Shown here: positions 16,019 to 22,593 of the stretch, piece by piece
How positions within the stretch are numbered: position 1 is the first letter of the stretch
How the letters are laid out: each line of letters opens with the position of its first letter
DNA from: WJLY01 sp964399265
Lineage (GTDB): Bacteria; Joyebacterota; Joyebacteria; Joyebacterales; Joyebacteraceae
Reading direction: 5' to 3'
NCBI GenBank assembly: GCA_964399265.1
Contig: CAYNQF010000014.1
Location: forward strand, 1 to 39,827
DNA: 39,827 bases
The notes under the pieces: generated by a model
What the model saw: only the letters and a program-made list of their open reading frames with translations
Told to the model about the DNA's origin: nothing
Databases searched by the model: none
Translations under genes and position numbers: made by a program

Positions 16019-17251
16019 CTATCTGTAGAACGCCTTTATCTTGCCCCAGCTGGTCTCATGGACCGGGGTGTCCCAGGTCGCCTGGAACCAGGTGTCGTCG
16101 ATCGTGAGCCCCGCGCTGTCGTACGCGCATGCTTCATCCGCGTACAGCCCGTCGGACGTCGTCTGCATCGTCCAGCGTACGGCCACCTGACCCGTTCCGG
16201 GTAGGTACCCCGTCAGGCCGATGACGTAGAGACCGTGTTCGCACGGCCCCCAACCGCTTCCGGTGCATTGGTCGCCGTACCACGCGCCGGTGAGATACCA
16301 CGTGGCGCCCCCGTCGGTCGTGACCTCCTCGGTCCAGCCGGCTCCCGACGTGCCGGGGACCCAGGTCTGCATCACGACGAAGAGTGAGCATGTCTCGGCC
16401 CTCGTGTAGGGGGAGATGTCTATGACCGGCGTCTGCAGCCAGTTCAGCAGATTGGGCTGGACGTAGGACGTTCCGGGACTGGCGATGGCCCAGCAGTGGC
16501 TGGGCGTGAAAGCCTGGCAGTCGCTCGTGACTATGTGCCAGAAGTCGCCGGCGGTGGGTGGGACGCTGGGCGTGCACAGCCCGCCGCCCTCCACGTCGTC
16601 CAGGAACAGGTCGGTCGTCGTCGTCAGGTCGTAGATCCTGATGTTGTCGCAGGCGAACGCGCCGCCAACCGATAGGTAGAGGCCGTCGGCGTCGGAGTAG
16701 GCCAGATCGGACGTGAACCTGAAGCGGCAGACGGTCGGGTTGTCCTTGTTGCCGAGGTAGTATCCTCCCGAGGACCATGACTCGGTGCCCGTGTAGCCCC
16801 GGTTCAGGTTGACCCAGTTTCCGGAACTCTCTGCCTGGACGAACGTGAAGTCGTACCCGTACTCACTGTCGCACCTGTACTCGAACGTGATGACCGGGTA
16901 CGAGTAGCCGGTCCAGTCGGTCGACGGGACATCCAGCCTGTCGTCCCAGTTGTTTCCGTATCCGCCGTTAGCGTCGTAGGCGAAGGTCCCGCACCACCAG
17001 GAGCTGCCGGCGTAGGCCATGTAAGTGTCGACGTGGAAATGGGGGACCGCCGTCGCAGTGAAGTCGCCGTGTGTCCAGCCGTTGGTCCCGCTCTCGATGT
17101 CGTCGGCCCAGATGACGTGCATGGTCTCGGTTCTGCTGGGCTCGAAGAGAACCGCACGTTGGCTTGCGTCCCCAAAGGAGCGCGCGCCCGCCAGGCCGGC
17201 TGACAGCAGCACGGTCAAAAGGACCACCACAGGTATCGCTATGCGCCTCAT
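16019..17251 (-). CDS. Secreted protein of unknown function (MAM/jelly-roll-like)
   Basis: A 410-residue exported protein with a signal peptide at 1-24 (M-R-R-I-A-I-P-V-V-V-L-L...A-G-A-R-S). The mature part is rich in aromatic residues, Gly, Ser and Cys, with two similar beta-sandwich-like stretches ('D-D-I-E-S-G-T-N-G-W...' and 'D-D-V-E-G-G-G-L...W-H-I-V'). This resembles the immune-inhibitor-A/MAM-type domains of secreted FCB proteins. The end 'E-T-S-W-G-K-I-K-A-F-Y-R' is, from memory, a recurring C-terminal motif in such phyla. No FlgD-type tail and no catalytic motif is recognised. The upstream frame to 17365 is dropped because the ATG at 17251 has an AGGAGG site and begins the signal peptide. 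Divergent from the CsgG-like gene. No function can be assigned. Confidence 0.85.
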   Translation of the reverse strand: MRRIAIPVVVLLTVLLSAGLAGARSFGDASQRAVLFEPSRTETMHVIWADDIESGTNGWTHGDFTATAVPHFHVDTYMAYAGSSWWCGTFAYDANGGYGNNWDDRLDVPSTDWTGYSYPVITFEYRCDSEYGYDFTFVQAESSGNWVNLNRGYTGTESWSSGGYYLGNKDNPTVCRFRFTSDLAYSDADGLYLSVGGAFACDNIRIYDLTTTTDLFLDDVEGGGLCTPSVPPTAGDFWHIVTSDCQAFTPSHCWAIASPGTSYVQPNLLNWLQTPVIDISPYTRAETCSLFVVMQTWVPGTSGAGWTEEVTTDGGATWYLTGAWYGDQCTGSGWGPCEHGLYVIGLTGYLPGTGQVAVRWTMQTTSDGLYADEACAYDSAGLTIDDTWFQATWDTPVHETSWGKIKAFYR

Positions 17252-17273
17252 ATCAAGACCTCCTGTCCGGCAG

Positions 17274-17291
17274 GCGGGCACCCGTGCCCGC
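17274..17291 (-). promoter_or_regulatory. Leader hairpin next to the ribosome site of the secreted-protein gene
   Basis: GCGGGCA-CCCG-TGCCCGC is a perfect 7-bp stem with a four-base loop. It lies about ten bases upstream of the AGGAGG site within the short leader from the 17332-17361 promoter. It could modulate translation or stabilise the mRNA. Confidence 0.4.
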
Positions 17292-17331
17292 TCGCGGGTC
17301 GCTGGATTGCAGTGACCGAGCTTCGAGCGGT

Positions 17332-17361
17332 ATTCTTTGTGCACGATAGCGCGTGTGTCAA
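17332..17361 (-). promoter_or_regulatory. Sigma-70-type promoter for the secreted-protein gene
   Basis: On the minus strand: perfect -35 TTGACA (17356-17361), 18-base spacer, -10 AAGAAT (17332-17337). An A8/T8 tract lies directly upstream of the -35 (17363-17370), as in UP elements. It is back-to-back with the plus-strand promoter at 17391-17419. Confidence 0.7.
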
Positions 17362-17375
17362 CCAAAAAAAACGTT

Positions 17376-17390
17376 GCGGGAATGTCCCGC
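17376..17390. promoter_or_regulatory. Palindromic operator candidate between divergent promoters
   Basis: GCGGGA-ATG-TCCCGC, a perfect 6-bp dyad, abuts the plus-strand -35 box and lies 15 bases from the minus-strand -35 box. It could let one regulator control both directions. A binding protein is not known. Confidence 0.45.
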
Positions 17391-17419
17391 TTGACACGCG
17401 GTTCGGGGCATCATATAGA
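17391..17419 (+). promoter_or_regulatory. Sigma-70-type promoter for the CsgG-like gene
   Basis: Perfect -35 TTGACA (17391-17396), exactly 17 bases, -10 TATAGA (17414-17419). Transcription is expected near 17426, giving a leader of about 110 bases. Confidence 0.85.
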
Positions 17420-17458
17420 AGGTGACGTGCCGGGCGTGGACCTGGCTACGCGACACGA

Positions 17459-17518
17459 GCCGCCGCTGAGTCGGCGGCCGCATCTTGAGTCGTCCCTCAG
17501 TGCGCGAGGGTGCGGCCG
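17459..17518 (+). promoter_or_regulatory. Leader RNA with two mutually exclusive stems before the CsgG-like gene
   Basis: Stem 1: GCCGCCG/CGGCGGC (17459-17465 with 17472-17478, loop CTGAGT). Stem 2: CGGCCGCA/TGCGGCCG (17475-17482 with 17511-17518), which encloses and stacks on CCCTC/GAGGG (17494-17498 with 17506-17510). Both stems need bases 17475-17478, so they cannot form together. Stem 2 ends four bases before the AGGAGGG ribosome region. This is the layout of a switch or attenuator; function and ligand are unknown. Confidence 0.45.
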
Positions 17519-17536
17519 TTCCAGGAGGGTGAGAGG

Positions 17537-18472
17537 ATGAGAGGACTTGCCAGGATGTTCGCTGCCGCGATGCTGACCACTCTGGTGCTGTCGGCCGTGG
17601 CCCCCATGGCTCTCGCGAAGGACGACGAGGAGCCCGCGGGCCTCAAGAAGATGATCGCCGTAGTCGACTTCGAGGACAAGAGTGACCACAGCCGATGGCA
17701 CTGGACCGGACCGGACCCGGGCCAGGGGATGTCGGACATGTTGGTGACGGCACTGGTGCAGTCGGGCAAGTTCCGGGTGATGGAAAGGGAGCAGCTGCAG
17801 CAGGTCATCAAGGAGCAGGACTTCGGTCAGTCAGGAAGAGTGACGGCGGAGACCGCGCCCGCGCTGGGCAAGCTCCTGGGGGTGACGGCCATCGTCTACG
17901 GCAGTGTCTCCGAGTTCGGATACATGGCCTCTGATACCGGGGGAGGCATCGCCGGGATCGGCGGCGGCGTCTCGAAGACGACCGCCCGTGTGTCGATCGA
18001 TGTCAGGATGATCGACACGACGACCGGCGAGATCATACTTGCGGACTCGGCGAACGATGAGAAGAGCCAGATGGGGCTCAAGCTCAGGACCGAGGACTTC
18101 TCCTTCGGGCACGAGGGCAAGTTCGACCAGACGCTCGTCGGCAAGGCGACCCGCGAGGCGATCGACGACCTGGTGGAGAAGATCACCGACACGCTCGAGG
18201 ACGTGCCGTGGACCGGCCGCGTGGTGAAGGCCGACCCGGGCAAGATCTACCTGAACGCCGGCTCAGATGTCGGCGTGGCGCAGGGCATGGAGTTCAACGT
18301 GTACCGGATGGGTGAGGAGCTGATCGACCCCGCGACGGGCCTCTCGCTCGGGGCCGAGGAAGAATTCGTGGGCAAGATAGCCGCTTCCGACATCAAAGAG
18401 AAGTACTCGATATGCACCGTCGTCAGCGGCTCGGGGTTTTCCGCCGGCGACATGGTCCGCTACGAGGACTGA
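17537..18472 (+). CDS. CsgG-family secreted protein with FlgT-C-like tail
   Basis: A 311-residue exported protein. Signal peptide about 1-28, with A-L-A before the mature end and no lipobox cysteine, unlike E. coli CsgG, which is a lipoprotein. The CsgG/TolB-N-like core is about 38-215: 'I-A-V-V-D-F-E-D-K', 'M-S-D-M-L-V-T-A-L', 'R-V-M-E-R-E-Q-L-Q-Q-V', 'A-I-V-Y-G-S-V', 'D-V-R-M-I-D-T-T-T-G-E'. This is the classic CsgG/HfaB pattern of an outer-membrane-associated assembly or secretion factor. The last 80 residues ('I-Y-L-N-A-G-S-D-V-G-V...F-N-V-Y-R...D-P-A-T-G') resemble the FlgT C-terminal domain. The ATG at 17537 is preceded by GGAGGGTGAGAGG; the frame back to 17510 is rejected. No curli genes are near; glgC follows after 27 bases. 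Exact role unknown. Confidence 0.88.
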   Translation: MRGLARMFAAAMLTTLVLSAVAPMALAKDDEEPAGLKKMIAVVDFEDKSDHSRWHWTGPDPGQGMSDMLVTALVQSGKFRVMEREQLQQVIKEQDFGQSGRVTAETAPALGKLLGVTAIVYGSVSEFGYMASDTGGGIAGIGGGVSKTTARVSIDVRMIDTTTGEIILADSANDEKSQMGLKLRTEDFSFGHEGKFDQTLVGKATREAIDDLVEKITDTLEDVPWTGRVVKADPGKIYLNAGSDVGVAQGMEFNVYRMGEELIDPATGLSLGAEEEFVGKIAASDIKEKYSICTVVSGSGFSAGDMVRYED

Positions 18473-18499
18473 CGGGCTCCTGGACGGAGAAGGACATCG

Positions 18500-19768
18500 G
18501 TGTCGCTCAACTCGGAAGTCGTGGTGATGCTCTTGGCAGGGGGCAAGGGTGAGCGGCTCTGGCCGCTCACCCGCGACCGGGCGAAGCCCGCGGTGCCCTT
18601 CGGCGGCATCTACCGCATCGTGGACTTCAGTCTCTCGAACGCCATCAACTCCGGTCTCCGGCGCGTATTCGTGCTGACCCAGTACAAGTCGATCTCGCTC
18701 GCGCGCCACCTGAGGGAGGGCTGGGGTTTCCTGAGTTCGGGTCTCGGCGAGTTCATCGAGAACGTGCCGGCGCAGCAGCGTCTGGGCGAGAGCTGGTACC
18801 GGGGGACCGCCGACGCGATCTGGCAGAACGTCTACCTCCTGGAGCAGCTCAAGCCGAGGCCGCGCTACGTCTTGATACTCTCCGGCGACCACGTCTACAC
18901 GATGGACTACGGTGGGCTGCTTCGCTACCATGCGGCCAGCGGCGGCGAGGTGACGGTCTGCGTGCAGCAGCGCGACGTGTCCCAGGCCTCCGGCCTCGGC
19001 ATCGTGGAGGCGGACCCGGGCTATAGGGTCGTCGGCTTCCAGGAGAAGCCCGAATCTCCCAGAACGATGCCGGACGACCCGGGCAAGGTGTTGGCCTCGA
19101 TGGGGATCTACGTGTTCAACACCGACGCCCTCGTGGATCGTCTGTGCGCGTCGGCCGCGCAGGACAAGTTCGATTTCGGCACCCACCTGTTCCCGGACAT
19201 GGTGTCCGACGGCGTGGACATGCGGGCGTTCGTGTTCGGCGTGAACGGGTCGGACTACTGGAGGGACGTCGGCACGATCGACGCGTATTGGTCCGCCAAC
19301 ATGGACCTCGTCGCCACCACTCCGGAGTTGAACCTCTACGACGACGAGTGGAGCATCCATACGCACCAGGGGCAGTACCCGCCGGCCAAGTTCCTCTACT
19401 CCGACGCGAGCGCGGGAGGCAGGATGGGCACGGCGGTCGACTCGATCGTCTCGACCGGGTGCATCATCTCCGGCGGCAGAATACAGCGGTCCGTTCTGTC
19501 TCCGCGTGTCCGTACCAACAGCTACAGCTACGCCTTCGAGAGCATCCTCATGGAGGACGTCAATGTCGGTCGCTACGCCAAGCTCCGCCGTGTGATCGTC
19601 GACAAGGGCGTCAAGATACCCCCCAGGACGCAGATCGGGTACGACCCCGAGGAAGACGCCAAGCGCTTCACGATCACCGAGAGCGGGATAGTGGTGATCC
19701 CCAAGGGGTTCACCTTCGAGGGCCAGTCCAGCGACTCGTGCATCCCCGCCGCCCCATCGGGTGTCTAA
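18500..19768 (+). CDS. glgC: Glucose-1-phosphate adenylyltransferase (ADP-glucose pyrophosphorylase)
   Basis: A 422-residue cytoplasmic enzyme making ADP-glucose from ATP and glucose-1-phosphate, the committed step of bacterial glycogen synthesis. It has the N-terminal nucleotide-binding loop ('L-L-A-G-G-K-G-E-R-L-W-P-L-T-R-D-R-A-K-P-A-V-P-F-G-G'). It also has 'D-F-S-L-S-N-A-I-N-S-G', the catalytic-region 'L-S-G-D-H-V-Y-T-M-D-Y', the glucose-1-P Lys in 'V-V-G-F-Q-E-K-P', 'K-F-D-F-G-T-H-L-F-P', and a left-handed beta-helix C-terminal domain. Length fits GlgC (about 410-430). The start is the GTG at 18500, after a GGAGAAGGA site. It probably shares the CsgG-like gene's transcript (27-base gap). 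No other glg gene is in the window, which is unusual since glgC often sits with glgA, glgB or glgP. Confidence 0.96.
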   Translation: MSLNSEVVVMLLAGGKGERLWPLTRDRAKPAVPFGGIYRIVDFSLSNAINSGLRRVFVLTQYKSISLARHLREGWGFLSSGLGEFIENVPAQQRLGESWYRGTADAIWQNVYLLEQLKPRPRYVLILSGDHVYTMDYGGLLRYHAASGGEVTVCVQQRDVSQASGLGIVEADPGYRVVGFQEKPESPRTMPDDPGKVLASMGIYVFNTDALVDRLCASAAQDKFDFGTHLFPDMVSDGVDMRAFVFGVNGSDYWRDVGTIDAYWSANMDLVATTPELNLYDDEWSIHTHQGQYPPAKFLYSDASAGGRMGTAVDSIVSTGCIISGGRIQRSVLSPRVRTNSYSYAFESILMEDVNVGRYAKLRRVIVDKGVKIPPRTQIGYDPEEDAKRFTITESGIVVIPKGFTFEGQSSDSCIPAAPSGV

Positions 19769-19838
19769 CCATCTGTAACCGGAATGCCGAGGCCCCCCGC
19801 CAACCGGCCAGCCACGCCGGACGGGAGTGAGTCTCCAC

Positions 19839-20591
19839 ATGGCCGTCTCGACCCCGTACGCAACCAGATACCGGCGATACCGGGACCGCACGTACGTCGT
19901 CACGATGAGATGGGCGATCGCGGCGGCGGTCGTCCTGCACGTAGGGCTTGTTCCGGCATTCGCCCCCTTGAGACAGCGGATACCCCTGGTGCGCCACATC
20001 GGATACGAGGGAGCGCTGCGCCTCTTCCCGGAGATATCGGTGAAGCGCGAGCCGGGCGAGTACGAGGCCGAGGAGCAGCTCGCCAGGGGCGTGGGTTCGC
20101 AGCGCCACTTCGAGCTGATAGACGCGCGCCTGGTCGCCGAGCAGGCGTCGGTCGATGAGGTGGTCGAGCCCGTGACGGGAGACTACGAGGAGGACTACGG
20201 CGAGGAACTCCTGCACTACCTCGAGCGCTCGCTTCCGCAGCCGACCAGCCGCGACGTCGTCCTGGTGAAGTTCGTGAAGCCCGTCTACCCGCCGCAGTCG
20301 ATCGCGGCCGAACGGGAAGGCGTCGTGAGGTTCAGGTTGCACGTGAGCAGCAGGGGGCGCGTCCTCCGGGCGTGGCTGCTCTCGTCGGAGGTCGACGGCG
20401 CCATGGAGGTCGCGGCCAAACGCGCGGTCCTTCAGTGGCGGTTCGAGCCTCACGCCGTCGGGGGCATGAGCGTCGACTTCCTGGTCGACCAGCGTATACG
20501 TTTCAGGCTGAACGACGTCCTCACGCAGGCCGGCGAGGCCCCGCGTCCGGACAACATCCGCGACGAGTCGGGCGAGGCGCGGCTACACTGA
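19839..20591 (+). CDS. TonB-family C-terminal-domain protein
   Basis: A 250-residue protein with a short cytoplasmic N-terminus, one membrane anchor (about residues 24-41, 'W-A-I-A-A-A-V-V-L-H-V-G-L-V'), an acidic periplasmic linker and a C-terminal TonB-type domain (about 150-230). That domain shows 'K-P-V-Y-P-P-Q-S-I-A-A-E-R-E-G-V-V-R-F', 'V-S-S-R-G-R-V' and 'V-L-Q-W-R-F-E-P', the characteristic TonB_C pattern. Such proteins transmit proton-motive energy to outer-membrane receptors, but no ExbB, ExbD or receptor is in the window. The linker lacks the usual Pro-rich repeats. The ATG at 19839 (GGGAG eleven bases before) is preferred; a GTG at 19827 is possible. The assembly gap begins eleven bases after the stop. 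Confidence 0.82.
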   Translation: MAVSTPYATRYRRYRDRTYVVTMRWAIAAAVVLHVGLVPAFAPLRQRIPLVRHIGYEGALRLFPEISVKREPGEYEAEEQLARGVGSQRHFELIDARLVAEQASVDEVVEPVTGDYEEDYGEELLHYLERSLPQPTSRDVVLVKFVKPVYPPQSIAAEREGVVRFRLHVSSRGRVLRAWLLSSEVDGAMEVAAKRAVLQWRFEPHAVGGMSVDFLVDQRIRFRLNDVLTQAGEAPRPDNIRDESGEARLH

Positions 20592-20602
20592 CCGCGCCCG
20601 GC

Positions 20603-20702
20603 NNNNNNNNNNNNNNNNNNNNNNNNNNNNNNNNNNNNNNNNNNNNNNNNNNNNNNNNNNNNNNNNNNNNNNNNNNNNNNNNNNNNNNNNNNNNNNNNNN
20701 NN
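20603..20702. other. Assembly gap (100 N)
   Basis: Placeholder gap between the TonB-family and S55 genes; true size unknown. It is bordered on the right by a very GC-rich hairpin (20703-20724), which may have broken sequencing. Open frames running through the Ns are artefacts, and a small gene could be hidden here. Confidence 0.98.
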
Positions 20703-20724
20703 GGCGGGCGGGAACCGCCCCGCC
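20703..20724 (+). terminator. GC-rich hairpin beside the gap
   Basis: GGCGGGCGG-GAA-CCGCCCCGCC forms a nine-pair stem with one bulge. There is no T-run after it. It may be a terminator remnant or leader structure for the S55 gene that follows 29 bases later. Confidence 0.3.
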
Positions 20725-20752
20725 GACGCACACGCATCCCCGGAGGAGGCAG

Positions 20753-22579
20753 ATGAAGCTAAGACTGACGGCGGTGACCGCGGCCCTCTGCGTCGCTCTT
20801 GCGTCCGTTCCCTGTCGGGCTGCCGGCGACGCATTCGTCCCCGTGGAGGACGTGCATCCGGGAGACCGCTGCGTCGGTCTGTCAGTCTTCTCCGGCACCA
20901 CGGTCGAGAAGTTCGACGTCGAGATCCTGGGCGTAGTGCGGGGGACCGACCCCGGCAGCGACCTCATCATTGGTCGCGCGAGCGGCGACGTGCTGGGGGA
21001 GGCGGGCATTCCGCAGGGCATGAGCGGGAGTCCGGTCTACCGCGATGGCAAGCTCATAGGCGCCATAGCGGCCACCTGGCCGTTCAGCAAGGAGCCGATA
21101 GCGGGCATCACTCCCATCGGGGAAATGCTGCCCGCGCTCGCCGACGGGGGGAGTCCCGGACGGCGCACGAGCGGGGCGATGGGCCTCTCGCTCGTTCCGG
21201 AGGCGGAGCGCGCCTCCTGCAGGCTCGGCGCGCTGTCGAGACTGATGGAAGTGCGGCCTCAGGAACAGGCGCGGGCGGCCGAAGGAGCGTACGGCGTCTA
21301 CGCGGGAAAGGAGATGGCTCCCATCTCGCTTCCGCTCGTTGTCTCGGGCGTCAGCGACGAGTTTCTGAGCAGGGTCGGGGAGACCCTCGCACCCAGGGGA
21401 TTCACGCCGGTTCGGGGCTCGGCAGGAAGTTCGGCGGAGGGCTCCGGCGACCTCGTGCCCGGCTCGTCGGTCGGAGTCCAGTTCGTGGGTGGCGACATGA
21501 GCTGGACCGCGATAGGGACGCTGACCTACAGAGACGGTGACCGGATCGTGGCGTTCGGCCATCCGGTCTTCGAGGCCGGGGCGGTCGAGATGCCTCTGGT
21601 CGGCGCCTATGTCCACACCGTCATGCCGATGCTCTCCGTCTCGTTCAAGTTCGCGTCTGGCACCGGCGTCGTGGGAACGATGTACTCGGACAGGCGCCGC
21701 GGCATCGGAGCGGTCGTGGGTCCTGAGCCCTCGACGATACCTCTGTCGGTCAAGGTCCGGACGGTCGGCCGGGACGAGGTCGACTACGACTTCGACGTGA
21801 CGCGCACCCGCCCGTTCTCATCCTACTTCGCCGGACTCGCCGCGGCCGGTGCGGTCTCCGAGGCCGCGCTGACGAGCGGCCGTGCGTCGGTCGATCTCCG
21901 GGCGGCGCTGGAGACGCCCAGGGGGCCGGTCACCTACAAGGCGCTCTTCCAGACGTCACAGCCGTCGCTGCGGGTCGGCGGTGAGCTCGCGTCCCTCATG
22001 GACGTGGTCATGGACAGCGCGTTCGACGACGTTGACGTTACGTCGGCATCGCTCGACCTGACCATCTCGGAGGGCGAGTTCCTGTCCTTGATCGAGAGCG
22101 TGTCGGCCGAGAAGGCGGTCTATGCTCCCGGCGACACGGTCCTGCTCAGGATCGGGCTCCGGGACTGGCAGGGCGAGGAGCACGAACGCGATGTGTCGCT
22201 GGTTCTGCCCGAGGACGTGCCCGACGGTCCCGTCGTCGTGCGTGTCGGTGGGGCGGCCGAGTTCCACGAGTGGGACGCCGAGCGACTGGGCGGCGGCCTG
22301 CGGCCCCGCAGCTGGGAGCAGCTCCGCGACCTCATAGAGAAGTCGCGTCCCGGCAACGTCGTCGTGGCGCAGCTCCTTACGGAGAGGCCGGGCCTGTCGT
22401 TGTCAGGCCGCGAGCTCAAGCACATTCCGGGCAAGGCCGTCCTCGTCATGGGATCCTCTTCAGAGAGCGGCAACGCCGTTCCCGCGAGCCAGTCGGTGCT
22501 AGCTGAGGCGACGTTCTCGCTCGACCGGGAGGTCCACGGGTACCACGAGTTCCAGCTCTTCGCGCGAACCGACGACTAG
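20753..22579 (+). CDS. Secreted S55 (SpoIVB-type) serine peptidase-like protein, permuted catalytic blocks
   Basis: A 608-residue exported protein; signal peptide about 1-24 (C-R-A-A-G). Residues about 48-125 match the C-terminal part of SpoIVB ('V-E-K-F-D-V-E-I', 'P-Q-G-M-S-G-S-P-V-Y', 'G-K-L-I-G-A-I'), with Ser91 as the expected nucleophile and Asp79 upstream. Residues about 245-320 match the N-terminal part of the S55 domain ('I-G-T-L-T-Y...V-A-F-G-H-P-V-F'), with His270 as the expected base. In SpoIVB the histidine block comes first, so here the order is swapped. The last 250 residues are beta-rich and unassigned. No PDZ domain is seen. The ATG at 20753 has a GGAGGAGG site. No sporulation gene is near, so a role in spore signalling is unlikely. 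It probably forms an operon with the propeller gene 14 bases downstream. Confidence 0.85.
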   Translation: MKLRLTAVTAALCVALASVPCRAAGDAFVPVEDVHPGDRCVGLSVFSGTTVEKFDVEILGVVRGTDPGSDLIIGRASGDVLGEAGIPQGMSGSPVYRDGKLIGAIAATWPFSKEPIAGITPIGEMLPALADGGSPGRRTSGAMGLSLVPEAERASCRLGALSRLMEVRPQEQARAAEGAYGVYAGKEMAPISLPLVVSGVSDEFLSRVGETLAPRGFTPVRGSAGSSAEGSGDLVPGSSVGVQFVGGDMSWTAIGTLTYRDGDRIVAFGHPVFEAGAVEMPLVGAYVHTVMPMLSVSFKFASGTGVVGTMYSDRRRGIGAVVGPEPSTIPLSVKVRTVGRDEVDYDFDVTRTRPFSSYFAGLAAAGAVSEAALTSGRASVDLRAALETPRGPVTYKALFQTSQPSLRVGGELASLMDVVMDSAFDDVDVTSASLDLTISEGEFLSLIESVSAEKAVYAPGDTVLLRIGLRDWQGEEHERDVSLVLPEDVPDGPVVVRVGGAAEFHEWDAERLGGGLRPRSWEQLRDLIEKSRPGNVVVAQLLTERPGLSLSGRELKHIPGKAVLVMGSSSESGNAVPASQSVLAEATFSLDREVHGYHEFQLFARTDD

Positions 22580-22593
22580 CACAAGGAGGCAAG

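Noticed and set aside
17287..17298. CCCGC/GCGGG as an alternative fold of the 17274-17291 hairpin
   Set aside because: The loop would be two bases, too small to form.
18263..19999. 578-residue open frame on the minus strand opposite glgC
   Set aside because: Shadow of a high-GC gene: its product is Arg/His/Val-rich with no family motif, while glgC on the other strand is unmistakable.
20372..20752. Extension of the S55 gene upstream through the gap
   Set aside because: The frame passes through Ns and overlaps the TonB gene out of frame; the ATG at 20753 has a strong ribosome site and signal peptide.
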